Positions 9,334 to 18,270 of a DNA stretch of 64,000 nucleotides are shown here, piece after piece. The translations under genes were made by a program, and so were the position numbers. The notes under the pieces are model-generated. The model was not told the origin of the DNA, did not search any database, and saw only the letters and a list, made by a program, of their open reading frames with translations. Numbering within the stretch: position 1 is the first letter of the stretch; the number at the start of each line of letters is the position of its first letter. Source of the DNA: Aliivibrio salmonicida LFI1238 (GTDB lineage Bacteria; Pseudomonadota; Gammaproteobacteria; Enterobacterales; Vibrionaceae); NCBI RefSeq assembly GCF_000196495.1, contig NC_011312.1, positions 2,356,001 to 2,420,000 on the forward strand, in the 5' to 3' direction.

Positions 9334-10479
9334 ATGAGTTTACCAATCGTTATTATTGGCAGTGGTTTTGCTTCTTATCAACTAATTAAAACGATCCGTC
9401 GTACAGAAGTAGATTGTCCTATTCATGTATTTACGAATGATGATGGCCACGATTATAACAAGCCAGATTTAAGTCATGTGTTTTCAAAGCAACAGAGTCA
9501 TGATGATGTAGTGACGCTATCAGGCTCCGATTTTTCTGAACAATACAATGTGGTATTGCATACCCGCACTTTAGTTGAGTCGATTGATACCATCAGTCAA
9601 ACCATTACGGTGAAAGACGAGGTGTTTTCTTACGCTAAATTGGTATTAGCCACGGGCTCTCAAACGTTTATCCCACCTTTTAAAGGGGACGGATGTGGTG
9701 AGATCCTTACGTTAAACAGCTTAAAAGAATTTGCGGTTATTCATAAAAAAGTGGTGAGTTCACAAAGCATACTCGTTATTGGTGGTGGACTGATAGGCAC
9801 AGAGTTAACAATGGATCTTGCGGGTGCAGGTAAACACGTAACGGTGGTTGAGCCGAATACGCATCTTCTTGCCAATATGATCCCTGACTTTATTTCTTTG
9901 CCTTTAGAGAATGCGTGCAGAGATAAAGGCGTGGTTATTACGCTTTCTGATGGTGTTCAAAGTGTAAATCAGAGTGGTAGTGGCTTTATAGTCACGACAA
10001 TGAAGGGTCAGTCTTATCAAGTTGATTGTGTTATTTCAGCCGCTGGTCTAAAACCCAATACTCAGTTAGCGAAAGACGCTGATATTCGTGTTAATCGTGG
10101 AGTTGTGGTGGATTCAACCTTACAAACGTCGGCTAGAAATGTGTATGCGTTAGGCGATTGCGCAGAAATAGAAGGCAAGGTAATGGCCTATCTTCAACCT
10201 ATTTTACTGAGTGCAAATGCATTAGCTAAGACATTGCTGGGCTTGAACACGCCGTTGGTATTACCGAATATGATGGTGAAAGTGAAAACCCCTATTTACC
10301 CAATACAGCTTGCGGGTAATACATCAAGTCATATCCATCGTTGGTCTATTGAACTTGATGAACAGGGGATATGTGCTAAAGCTTATGACGAAAAGGATAA
10401 CCTAACCGGATTTGTTGTGACAAAAGAACAGATGAAAAAGGCATTTCCTTTATTTAGAGAGATACATAATACGAATTAA
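9334..10479 (+). CDS. norW: NADH:flavorubredoxin reductase NorW
   Basis: 381 residues. FAD-dependent reductase that passes electrons from NADH to the rubredoxin domain of NorV. It has an N-terminal FAD fold (IVIIGSGFASYQ), a second dinucleotide-binding glycine motif for NADH (VIGGGLIGTEL, ~145-156), and a C-terminal FAD motif (ARNVYALGDCAE). It starts 11 bases after norV with GGGAGTGA as ribosome-binding site, so the two are cotranscribed. Confidence 0.95.
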   Translation: MSLPIVIIGSGFASYQLIKTIRRTEVDCPIHVFTNDDGHDYNKPDLSHVFSKQQSHDDVVTLSGSDFSEQYNVVLHTRTLVESIDTISQTITVKDEVFSYAKLVLATGSQTFIPPFKGDGCGEILTLNSLKEFAVIHKKVVSSQSILVIGGGLIGTELTMDLAGAGKHVTVVEPNTHLLANMIPDFISLPLENACRDKGVVITLSDGVQSVNQSGSGFIVTTMKGQSYQVDCVISAAGLKPNTQLAKDADIRVNRGVVVDSTLQTSARNVYALGDCAEIEGKVMAYLQPILLSANALAKTLLGLNTPLVLPNMMVKVKTPIYPIQLAGNTSSHIHRWSIELDEQGICAKAYDEKDNLTGFVVTKEQMKKAFPLFREIHNTN

Positions 10480-10491
10480 TAGAGGTGAATT

Positions 10492-11265
10492 ATGACAGAA
10501 ATTCCTCATGGCTTAATAAAAGGCGTGGTTCTGAGTCGCTATGATTGGACCGATCGTTTATTCAGTTTGTATGTTGAGGCCCCGATTGATGCTTACACTG
10601 CTGGGCAATTTACGAAACTTGCCTTGCCTGATGGCAGTGGTGGTTGGGTAAGAAGGGCGTATTCGATTGTGAATAACCCTAAGCAAGCGATAGGGCATCA
10701 ACATATGGAGTTTCTGATCATTGCCGATGATCTCGGGGAGTTATCTCCTCGTCTTCATCGCTTAAATTCAGGCGATGATATCTTTGTTGGTAAAGATGCC
10801 GCGGGGTTTATGACGTTAGATGAAGTTCCAGTGCATGTGGGTGATTTATGGTTATTGTCAACGGGAACGGCGATAGGCCCCTTTATCTCTCTTTTAGAAA
10901 CACCGTCACTTGAGACTCGATTTAAAAATATTATTTTAGTTCATGCAGTAAGAACACATGCTGAGTTGATTTATCACGATCGAATTCAGCGATTACTTCA
11001 TCGGTTTAATAGGAGGCTTCATTATGTGCCAATTGTTTCTAGAGAACATGTCACCGGAACTCTACGTGGACGAATCCCGTCTTTATTACTCAATGGAAGC
11101 ATCGAAAAACAAACCCAATGTCCCCTTAATAAAGCGCATAGTTTCTTATATCTCTGTGGTAATCCCTGCATGGTTAAAGACACAGCAAGCGCCTTAAATG
11201 AATTAGGGTTTCAAAAACATCTTCGTAAGAAATCAGGGCAGTTTAGCTCTGAGAATTATTGGTAA
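10492..11265 (+). CDS. Ferredoxin/flavodoxin-NADP+ reductase (Fpr-type) in the nor operon
   Basis: 257 residues. Two-domain FNR fold: FAD motif RRAYSIVNNP (~55-64), NADP-binding STGTAIGPFISLL (~125-137), CGNPCMVKD and a C-terminal aromatic ending (ENYW), all typical of bacterial Fpr. It starts 12 bases after norW with a GAGG site, so it is part of the NO-induced operon. E. coli norVW lacks it. A role in re-reducing flavodoxin, ferredoxin or damaged iron centres during NO stress is an inference. A paralogous housekeeping fpr may exist elsewhere in the genome. Confidence 0.88.
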   Translation: MTEIPHGLIKGVVLSRYDWTDRLFSLYVEAPIDAYTAGQFTKLALPDGSGGWVRRAYSIVNNPKQAIGHQHMEFLIIADDLGELSPRLHRLNSGDDIFVGKDAAGFMTLDEVPVHVGDLWLLSTGTAIGPFISLLETPSLETRFKNIILVHAVRTHAELIYHDRIQRLLHRFNRRLHYVPIVSREHVTGTLRGRIPSLLLNGSIEKQTQCPLNKAHSFLYLCGNPCMVKDTASALNELGFQKHLRKKSGQFSSENYW

Positions 11266-11303
11266 TTACACATAGAAGTATTACATTTATTTGGAGAGTT
11301 ATT

Positions 11304-11639
11304 ATGAGTCATTTACGTATTCCAGCAAATTGGACGATTCAACGCTCAACCCCTTTCTTTACTCGTGACAATGTACCTGCGGCATTGCTTAGCCACCACA
11401 ATACTGCGGCTGATGTGTTTGGGCAGTTGTGTGTGATGGAAGGTGTCGTTACCTATTATGGTTTTGCAGATGAAGAGGCAATAGAGCCTGAAGTTAAAGT
11501 GGTCATTAACGCGGGCGAGTTTGCGACAAGCCCTCCTCAGTATTGGCACCGAGTTGAGTTAAGTGAGGATGCTCAATTCAATATTAATTTCTGGTCAGAT
11601 CAAGACAAAACTGGAAAGAAAATGTTCAACACTAAATAA
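11304..11639 (+). CDS. YeaR-like DUF1971 cupin protein
   Basis: 111 residues from the ATG at 11304, which has TTTGGAGAG upstream. It begins like YeaR/TehB-type DUF1971 proteins (RIPANWTIQRSTPFF) and keeps the small beta-barrel signature (GEFATSPPQYWHRVEL, FNINFW) with a conserved histidine. E. coli yeaR is induced by nitrate and NO and its biochemical role is unsettled. It follows the fpr-like gene by 38 bases on the same strand and is probably the last gene of the nor operon. A tellurite or metal ligand role is possible. Confidence 0.82.
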   Translation: MSHLRIPANWTIQRSTPFFTRDNVPAALLSHHNTAADVFGQLCVMEGVVTYYGFADEEAIEPEVKVVINAGEFATSPPQYWHRVELSEDAQFNINFWSDQDKTGKKMFNTK

Positions 11640-11698
11640 TTGTCACTCTTCTTTTCATTTATGGCATAGTAAGCGAAATTATAGAATGAGCAGAACAA

Positions 11699-11971
11699 AT
11701 GACAGATCAACAAGACGATTTCATGACGGAAGAAACTTTGATTGAAACCGTAAAAAATCAAATTGAAGACGGCAGCCCAATTGCAGTTAAAGAAACACTA
11801 ATGCGTTTAGTTATGACGGGTAATTCTCGTGAAGATGTGATTGAAATGATGGCATGTGCACTCGCGATTGAAGTGTTTGATGTGATGAAAAATGGCGCTG
11901 AATTTAACCAAAAGCGTTATAAAGAAAATTTAGAATCTTTGCCAGACATGAGCTTTATGGGCGACGAATAA
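11699..11971 (+). CDS. Conserved small acidic protein, function unknown
   Basis: 90 residues, strongly acidic and predicted helical, with no signal peptide or cysteine pair (one Cys, MMACALAIEV). Segments such as SPIAVKETLMRLVMTGNSRED and the C-terminal MSFMGDE look conserved rather than random. It begins 59 bases after the YeaR-like gene with a poor ribosome-binding site (ATGAGCAG) and ends before a clear terminator, so it could be either the operon tail or independently expressed. I do not recognise the family. Confidence 0.75.
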   Translation: MTDQQDDFMTEETLIETVKNQIEDGSPIAVKETLMRLVMTGNSREDVIEMMACALAIEVFDVMKNGAEFNQKRYKENLESLPDMSFMGDE

Positions 11972-12016
11972 TACCGAGATTACTTGGTTAATCCCAAGCA
12001 ATGATCAAATAAAAAG

Positions 12017-12050
12017 GCGAGACAGAGTGTAAACTCTATCTCGCTTTTTT
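12017..12050. terminator. Terminator shared by convergent genes
   Basis: GCGAGACAGAGT pairs with ACTCTATCTCGC (one C-A mismatch) around a 4-base loop, with T-run on the right and A-run on the left, between the 90-residue gene and the small lipoprotein gene. Confidence 0.8.
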
Positions 12051-12062
12051 TATTCAATAATG

Positions 12063-12236
12063 CTAGTTTGCGCAACCAATTTCGCCAGTCAACATGCAGT
12101 TTTGTTGCTGTCTTTCTTGATTGCCATAGTGCTCATTAGTGAGTTCGGTAGAGTTAATGTCTTCTCTATCTGCTGGAGCACAAGCACTTAAAAATAATAC
12201 GCTAGCTATCCCTGCTACCTTGATGATTATCTTCAT
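12063..12236 (-). CDS. Very small lipoprotein, 57 residues
   Basis: The sequence starts MKIIIKVAGIASVLFLSACA: positively charged tip, hydrophobic run and lipobox LSAC with Cys19 as acyl site. The mature part is only ~38 residues, polar and Gln/Asn-rich, with two cysteines near the end (QNCMLTGEIGCAN) that could form a disulfide. AAAGGAA lies 5 bases before the ATG. It shares a terminator with the convergent gene. I do not recognise a family. Confidence 0.72.
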   Translation of the reverse strand: MKIIIKVAGIASVLFLSACAPADREDINSTELTNEHYGNQERQQQNCMLTGEIGCAN

Positions 12237-12326
12237 TTTTATTCCTTTATTCTCATGTGATTATCTATTTAGTTTAAGTGAAAAGTACGTAAATATGTAG
12301 TTGTTTTTAACTTATTTGCTACATTT

Positions 12327-12959
12327 CTATTTATTACTATTAATTGTCACTTCTTTCCATTCTCGATGAGGGACATCTTTGATCGTCCAATCTCCCATAG
12401 AGTAACGAATCAAGCGTAACGTTGGAAACCCAATGTGAGCCGTCATTCGGCGAACTTGTCTGTTTCTTCCTTCAATAATAGTCACTGCTATCCATGTTGT
12501 CGGAATCGCTGCTCTAAAGCGAACGGGAGGGTTTCTTTCCCATAGTTCAGGCTCTGTCATTACTTCAACTTTTGCGGGAAGTGTCATCCCATCTTTTAAT
12601 TCAACGCCTTGGCGAAGCTTCTCTAAATCGTCTTCTGTCGGAGCACCTTCAACTTGTACCCAATAGGTTTTTGGTGACTTAGATTCAGGTTGTGTTAACC
12701 GTGCTTGAAGCACACCATCATTGGTAAGAATTAATAATCCTTCACTGTCACGATCAAGGCGTCCTGCTGCGTAAACATCCTTCACAGAAATGAAATCTGC
12801 AAGAGTTTGTCGATGCTGATCATCGGTAAATTGACTCAATACATCAAAAGGTTTATTAAAGATAAGGACTTTACGATCTTCTGGTGCAGGGCGTGGCTTT
12901 TGTGTGGTTTTTTTCTTAAAGGCCGGTTTTTTCCAATTTGGAGAACGCTTGAATGTCAT
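12327..12959 (-). CDS. rluE: 23S rRNA pseudouridine(2457) synthase RluE
   Basis: 210 residues, RsuA-family pseudouridine synthase without an S4 domain. A basic N-terminal tail (KKPAFKKKTTQKPRP) precedes the catalytic core with GRLDRDSEGLLILTND, in which the second aspartate is the nucleophile, and the later GRNRQVRRM motif. It is divergent from icd exactly as E. coli rluE is. The E. coli neighbour nudJ is absent and the nor region lies in its place. Confidence 0.9.
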   Translation of the reverse strand: MTFKRSPNWKKPAFKKKTTQKPRPAPEDRKVLIFNKPFDVLSQFTDDQHRQTLADFISVKDVYAAGRLDRDSEGLLILTNDGVLQARLTQPESKSPKTYWVQVEGAPTEDDLEKLRQGVELKDGMTLPAKVEVMTEPELWERNPPVRFRAAIPTTWIAVTIIEGRNRQVRRMTAHIGFPTLRLIRYSMGDWTIKDVPHREWKEVTINSNK

Positions 12960-13001
12960 GTTAACTACCTTGCAAAATTGTAAAGCTTTTGTGGTGTTTA
13001 G

Positions 13002-13030
13002 TTTTAAAGTTCACGGCTTTTCGCTATAGT
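13002..13030 (+). promoter_or_regulatory. Possible icd promoter
   Basis: TTTTAA, 17 bases, TATAGT: a good -10 with a weak -35, about 100 bases before the icd start. Pattern match only. Confidence 0.35.
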
Positions 13031-13129
13031 ACGCGCGTGAAACAAAAGACTAATAAAAATAAAGTCGGTAAATTACAAAGCCTATTATACGTTTTGTTAT
13101 TGGTTTTGTAGATTAAATAGGGAAATTAA

Positions 13130-15358
13130 ATGACAACGCAAAAATCTAAGATTATCTATACCATCACTGATGAAGCGCCAGCATTGGCGACGCATTCACT
13201 TCTTCCAATTATTCAAGCATTTGCAGCATCATCTAACGTTGATGTTGATACTCGCGACATCTCACTTGCGGGTCGTGTCATTGCAAATTTTTCTGAATAC
13301 CTAACAGAAGACCAACGTATTAGTGATGCATTGGTAGAGCTTGGCGAACTCGCTAAAACGCCTGAAGCAAACATCATTAAACTTCCGAACATCAGTGCGT
13401 CGATTCCTCAACTTCATGCGGTAATTAAAGAGCTTCAAGCGAAAGGCTATGCTCTGCCTAATTACCCTGAAGAAGCAAAAACGGACGAAGAAAAAACCGT
13501 TAAAGCGGTTTACGATAAAATTAAAGGCTCAGCAGTTAACCCTGTCCTTCGTGAAGGTAACTCTGATCGTCGTGCACCGGGTGCGGTTAAGCAATACGCG
13601 CGTAATAACCCACACTCAATGGGTGCGTGGGCGAAGGATTCAAAATCACATGTTGCAAGCATGAGTGAAGGTGACTTCTACGCAAGCGAAAAATCAGTGA
13701 CGATTGACGGTGCAACAAACGTTAATATTGAATTTGTTGCTGATAATGGCGATGTAACAGTACTGAAAGAAGGACTGGCACTGAAAGACAAAGAAATCAT
13801 TGATGGTTCTTGTCTAAGCAAAAAAGCATTGGTTGAATTCTTCGAAGCTGAAATTAAAAAAGCCAAAGAAGAAGATGTTCTGCTTTCACTGCATATGAAA
13901 GCGACGATGATGAAAGTCTCTGATCCAGTTATTTTTGGTCACGCGGTTAAAGTATTCTATAAAGAAGTCTTTGATAAATACGCGACGACATTTGCAAAAC
14001 TTGGTGTTGATGCAAATAATGGTGTTGGTGATGTTTATACTAAAATAGTATCGCTTCCTGATGCTGAAAAAGCCGCGATTGAAGCGGATTTAGCGGCGGT
14101 TTATGAATACCAACCAGAGCTTGCAATGGTTGATTCAGATCGTGGTATCACGAATCTTCATGTACCAAGTGATGTAATCATTGATGCTTCTATGCCTGCT
14201 GCATTACGTACTTCTGGTCGTATGTGGGGACCAGATGGTCAACTAAAAGATACGAAAGCAATGATCCCAGATCGTTGTTATGCCGGTGTGTACCAATCGG
14301 TTATTGAATTCTGTAAAGTAAATGGCGCGTTTGATCCAACAACGATGGGCTCTGTGCCAAACGTAGGATTAATGGCTCAAAAAGCAGAGGAATATGGCTC
14401 TCATGATAAGACCTTCATTCTTCCTGCTGCGGGTACCGTTCGAGTGGTTGATGCGACAGGCACCGCACTGATTGAACATTCCGTTGGTGAAGGCGATATT
14501 TGGCGTATGTGTCAGGCAAAAGACGCTCCGATCCAAGATTGGGTTAAATTAGCGGTAAACCGTGCTCGTGCAACAGGAACTCCGGCTATTTTCTGGCTTG
14601 ATACTAATCGCCAACATGATGCTGAACTGATTAAGAAAGTAAATACTTACCTTGCCGATCATGATACATCAGGTCTTGATATTCAAATTTTGTCTCCAGT
14701 TGCGGCGACTGAATTTACGCTAGCGCGTATTATTAAAGGCGAAGATACGATCTCGGTAACGGGTAATGTATTACGTGATTATCTAACGGATTTATTCCCT
14801 ATTCTAGAGCTAGGTACATCAGCGAAAATGCTGTCTATTGTTCCTCTTATGAATGGTGGTGGTCTGTTTGAAACGGGGGCGGGTGGTTCTGCACCAAAAC
14901 ATGTTCAACAATTCGAAAAAGAAAACCATTTACGTTGGGATTCTTTAGGTGAATTCTTAGCATTAGCAGCGTCGTTTGAACACTTAAGTGTGACGACTGG
15001 CAATGCAAAAGCACAAATACTTGCTGATACACTTGATGCTGCAACGTCTAAATTCCTTGAAACGAATAAATCGCCATCACGTCGTGTCGGTGAGTTGGAT
15101 AACCGTGGTAGCCATTTCTATCTAGCAATGTATTGGGCTCAAGAACTTGCAGCGCAAACGGGTGATGCAGAACTTCAAGCCTATTTTGGTTCATTGGCTG
15201 AAACACTAACGTCAAATGAAGCTAAAATAGTTGAAGAGTTAAATGCAGCGCAAGGTGTTGTTGGCAATGTTGGGGGGTACTTCCAACCGATTGCTGAACT
15301 TGCTGCAAAAGAAATGCGTCCAAGTGCAACGTTGAATGCGGCATTAGCGACTTTATAG
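13130..15358 (+). CDS. icd: Monomeric NADP-dependent isocitrate dehydrogenase
   Basis: 742 residues, the monomeric type (IDH-II), unrelated in length to the ~416-residue dimeric enzyme of E. coli. Oxidatively decarboxylates isocitrate to 2-oxoglutarate in the TCA cycle, making NADPH. The substrate-binding segment NSDRRAPGAVKQYARNNPHS (~residues 145-165) is intact, as are GRMWGPDGQL and FETGAGGSAPKHV. AGGGAA precedes the ATG. Although the enzyme type differs, the gene keeps the E. coli icd position next to rluE. Confidence 0.96.
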   Translation: MTTQKSKIIYTITDEAPALATHSLLPIIQAFAASSNVDVDTRDISLAGRVIANFSEYLTEDQRISDALVELGELAKTPEANIIKLPNISASIPQLHAVIKELQAKGYALPNYPEEAKTDEEKTVKAVYDKIKGSAVNPVLREGNSDRRAPGAVKQYARNNPHSMGAWAKDSKSHVASMSEGDFYASEKSVTIDGATNVNIEFVADNGDVTVLKEGLALKDKEIIDGSCLSKKALVEFFEAEIKKAKEEDVLLSLHMKATMMKVSDPVIFGHAVKVFYKEVFDKYATTFAKLGVDANNGVGDVYTKIVSLPDAEKAAIEADLAAVYEYQPELAMVDSDRGITNLHVPSDVIIDASMPAALRTSGRMWGPDGQLKDTKAMIPDRCYAGVYQSVIEFCKVNGAFDPTTMGSVPNVGLMAQKAEEYGSHDKTFILPAAGTVRVVDATGTALIEHSVGEGDIWRMCQAKDAPIQDWVKLAVNRARATGTPAIFWLDTNRQHDAELIKKVNTYLADHDTSGLDIQILSPVAATEFTLARIIKGEDTISVTGNVLRDYLTDLFPILELGTSAKMLSIVPLMNGGGLFETGAGGSAPKHVQQFEKENHLRWDSLGEFLALAASFEHLSVTTGNAKAQILADTLDAATSKFLETNKSPSRRVGELDNRGSHFYLAMYWAQELAAQTGDAELQAYFGSLAETLTSNEAKIVEELNAAQGVVGNVGGYFQPIAELAAKEMRPSATLNAALATL

Positions 15359-15400
15359 TTTGAATTATTTTTAAATTATAACGTGAATACGTATTAACTA

Positions 15401-15436
15401 AAAAAGCCTTGAGGTAGTTATATCTCAAGGCTTTTT
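15401..15436. terminator. Bidirectional terminator, icd / spoVR-family gene
   Basis: AAAAAGCCTTGAG and CTCAAGGCTTTTT form a 13-bp perfect stem with a 10-base loop between convergent genes. Confidence 0.88.
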
Positions 15437-15465
15437 GTTATCTATGTCGTGATGTTTTTAAGTGA

Positions 15466-16983
15466 TTAAATCGTGGTATTGTAATAATTACGCTTTGGAC
15501 AAGATGAAATGATTTCTGCCCGGTTAAATGAAATAACCTCTTCTAATATCACATCAAACCCCCACAAACGATGCAAGTGCTTCATTACTTCTTGGTGGCC
15601 TTTATCTAAAGGAATTCGATTGTGTGGGACGTGCCTTAATATTAATGAACGGTCACCTCTTACATCCACATTCCATACTTGAATATTCGGTTCTAAATTA
15701 CTCAAATTGTATTGAGCAGCTAACTTTTCTCGAATCTCTCGATAACCGACATCGTCATGAATAGCACTAATCTCAATGTGTTTACTTTTATCATCGTCTA
15801 ATATGGCAAATAATTTAAATTCACGTATTAATTTAGGTGATAAATACTGGCTTATGAAACTTTCATCTTTGAAGTTATGCATCGCAAAATGAACGGCGTC
15901 TAACCAATCACTTCCTGCTAAATCTGGGAACCATTCCCTATCTTCATCTGTGGGCTCTTCACAGATACGGCGAATATCTTGAAACATAGCAAACCCTAAT
16001 GCATAAGGGTTAATCCCACTATAATAAGGGCTGTTATAGCTTGGTTGCGCCACTACATTGGTATGGCTATGTAAAAATTCTAAAATGAATTTATCGGACA
16101 CTAAGTCTTCATCGTAAAGATGATTTAAAATAGTGTAATGCCAAAATGTTGCCCATCCTTCATTCATTACCTGTGTTTGTTTTTGTGGATAAAAATATTG
16201 ACTTATCTTACGAATAATCCTGACCAATTCCCGTTGCCACGATTCTAATAATGGTGCGTGTTTTTCAATAAAATACAGAATATTTTCTTGTGGCTCAGAG
16301 GGGAATCTTTCTTTTTCTTCGTTGTTTTCTTGCTTGGTTTTTGGAACGGTTCGCCATAGGTCATTTACTTGTGACTGAAGGTAAGCCTCTCTGTCTTCTT
16401 GACGAATTTTTTCTTCTGCAATGGATATTTTTTCAGGGCGTTTGTATCTATCTACGCCATAGTTCATGAGTGCGTGACAAGAATCTAGAATGGCCTCTAC
16501 CTCATCAACGCCATGCTTTTCTTCACACTGAGTAATGTATTGCTGAGCGAAAAGTAGATAATCGACTATTGAGCTCGCATCAGTCCATGTTTGAAATAAA
16601 TAATTCCCTTTAAAGAAAGAGTTATGCCCATAACAAGCATGTGCCATCACTAATGCTTGCATCGTAATGGTATTTTCTTCCATAAGATAAGAGATGCAAG
16701 GGGAGGAGTTGATGACAATTTCATAAGCTAAGCCCATTTGGCCATGCTTATAATTCTGTTCGGTTTGAATGAATTTTTTTCCAAATGACCAATGATGGTA
16801 ATTAATGGGCATCCCAACACTAGAATACGCATCCATCATTTGTTCAGCGGTGATGATCTCAATTTGGTTAGGGTAGGTATCTAAACGGTAATACTCCGCA
16901 ACGCGCTTAATTTCAACATGGTATTGTTCTAAGGTTTGAAAGGTCCAATCTGGCCCATCAGGTAACCTACTTTTTTTATTCAT
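15466..16983 (-). CDS. ycgB: SpoVR family protein YcgB
   Basis: 505 residues. Matches the length and order of SpoVR/YcgB proteins: N-terminal (D)WTFQTLEQYHVEI, MPINYHHWSFGKKF, conserved HACYGHNSFFKGNYLF, and the histidine-containing NEGWATFWHYTI with PYALGFAMFQDI. Its biochemical role is unknown. In enterobacteria it is regulated with yeaGH in stationary phase and stress, and SpoVR is needed for spore cortex in Bacillus. It is last in a yeaG-yeaH-ycgB operon, 11 bases after yeaH with AGGAGGAAA as a very strong ribosome-binding site. Confidence 0.93.
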   Translation of the reverse strand: MNKKSRLPDGPDWTFQTLEQYHVEIKRVAEYYRLDTYPNQIEIITAEQMMDAYSSVGMPINYHHWSFGKKFIQTEQNYKHGQMGLAYEIVINSSPCISYLMEENTITMQALVMAHACYGHNSFFKGNYLFQTWTDASSIVDYLLFAQQYITQCEEKHGVDEVEAILDSCHALMNYGVDRYKRPEKISIAEEKIRQEDREAYLQSQVNDLWRTVPKTKQENNEEKERFPSEPQENILYFIEKHAPLLESWQRELVRIIRKISQYFYPQKQTQVMNEGWATFWHYTILNHLYDEDLVSDKFILEFLHSHTNVVAQPSYNSPYYSGINPYALGFAMFQDIRRICEEPTDEDREWFPDLAGSDWLDAVHFAMHNFKDESFISQYLSPKLIREFKLFAILDDDKSKHIEISAIHDDVGYREIREKLAAQYNLSNLEPNIQVWNVDVRGDRSLILRHVPHNRIPLDKGHQEVMKHLHRLWGFDVILEEVISFNRAEIISSCPKRNYYNTTI

Positions 16984-16994
16984 AGTATTTCCTC

Positions 16995-18263
16995 CTAAGC
17001 CAATTGTTTGTGGAATAATTCTCTAAAAATAGGGTAAATATCATCAACGGTTTTGATATTTTTCATCGCAAAGTTATTGCACCCTTGAGATAGTTTTTCA
17101 TATTCGTTCCACAGTGTTTGGTGTGTTCGTTTTGTGATTTCAATGTAGGAATAATATTGGCAATAAGGAAGAATTGACGTAGTAAGTAGCTCCTTACATT
17201 TTGGTGAATCGTCTGCCCAGTTGTCCCCATCAGAGGCTTGAGCAGCATAAATATTCCACTCATTGGCGGGATAACGTTTAGTGACAATGTCATTCATGAG
17301 TTTTAATGCGCTTGAAACCATAGTGCCTCCCGTTTCTTGGGAGTAGAAAAATTCATGCTCATCAACTTCTTTTGCTTGAGTATGGTGGCGAATAAAAACA
17401 ACGTCGACATTTTCATAAGTACGAGTTAAGAATAAATAAAGTAAGACATAGAAGCGTTTAGCAATGTCTTTAGTCGCTTGGTCCATGGAGCCGGATACGT
17501 CCATTAAACAAAACATAACCGCTTGGCTTGATGGAATAGGGGTTCGTTCATAGTTTTTATAGCGTAAATCGAAAGAATCAATGTAAGGCACATGTTTAAT
17601 TTTGGTTCTTAATGCTTCGATTTCTTCTTTCATTTGTCGAACCGAGAGCGGTTGTGCCGGTTCGCTGTTTTTTATGTTCTCAAGTTCTTGTTCTAATTCT
17701 TTAAGTAAGCGTCTTTTTCCTGCTGTCATGGCAGTACGGCGAGCAAGTGATTGCTGCAACGAACGAACAATGTCTATGTTTGATGGAACACCGGCTGTTT
17801 GATACCCAGCGCGATGTGTTTCCCATTCTGTTATTTTTTGAACTTGGTTTTTTTCTAAATTAGGCAATTCAAGTTGTTCAAAAAGAATGTCTAAGTATTC
17901 ATCTTTTGAAATTTGGAAACTAAATTCATCTTCTCCTTCACCGTCGGCACTGGCATCGCCGTCTCCTGACCCCCCTCCCGCGCCTCCTTGAGGACGTTCG
18001 ATTTTATCTCCTTTGATAAATTGGTCATTTCCTGGATGAACGCGTTCGCGAATGCCTCCCTGACCTTGATGAAAAATAGGTTCAGAGATGTCCCCTTTAG
18101 GAATAGAGATGCTTTCTCCCGTTTCAGTATTCGTTACTGAACGTTGGTTTACTGCATCAGAGACCGCACGTTTAATTTGGTCTTTGTGGCGACGAATAAA
18201 GCGCTGTCTGTTGACGGTGCTTTTCTTTTTTCCGTTCAATCTTCGATCAATAAATTGAGCCAT
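16995..18263 (-). CDS. yeaH: YeaH, DUF444 protein with VWA-like domain
   Basis: 422 residues from the ATG at 18263 (MAQFIDRRLNG), matching the E. coli protein in start and size. The frame is open for 35 codons further, but those overlap yeaG. Basic N-terminus (RRLNGKKKSTVNRQRFIRRH), a Gly/Asp-rich low-complexity linker (~108-125), and a C-terminal von Willebrand A-like domain with the metal-site motif MDVSGSMD. Thought to work with the YeaG kinase in stress and nitrogen starvation; molecular role unknown. Its ribosome-binding site AGGGGG can be paired in a hairpin. Confidence 0.93.
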   Translation of the reverse strand: MAQFIDRRLNGKKKSTVNRQRFIRRHKDQIKRAVSDAVNQRSVTNTETGESISIPKGDISEPIFHQGQGGIRERVHPGNDQFIKGDKIERPQGGAGGGSGDGDASADGEGEDEFSFQISKDEYLDILFEQLELPNLEKNQVQKITEWETHRAGYQTAGVPSNIDIVRSLQQSLARRTAMTAGKRRLLKELEQELENIKNSEPAQPLSVRQMKEEIEALRTKIKHVPYIDSFDLRYKNYERTPIPSSQAVMFCLMDVSGSMDQATKDIAKRFYVLLYLFLTRTYENVDVVFIRHHTQAKEVDEHEFFYSQETGGTMVSSALKLMNDIVTKRYPANEWNIYAAQASDGDNWADDSPKCKELLTTSILPYCQYYSYIEITKRTHQTLWNEYEKLSQGCNNFAMKNIKTVDDIYPIFRELFHKQLA

Positions 18264-18270
18264 AATATGT

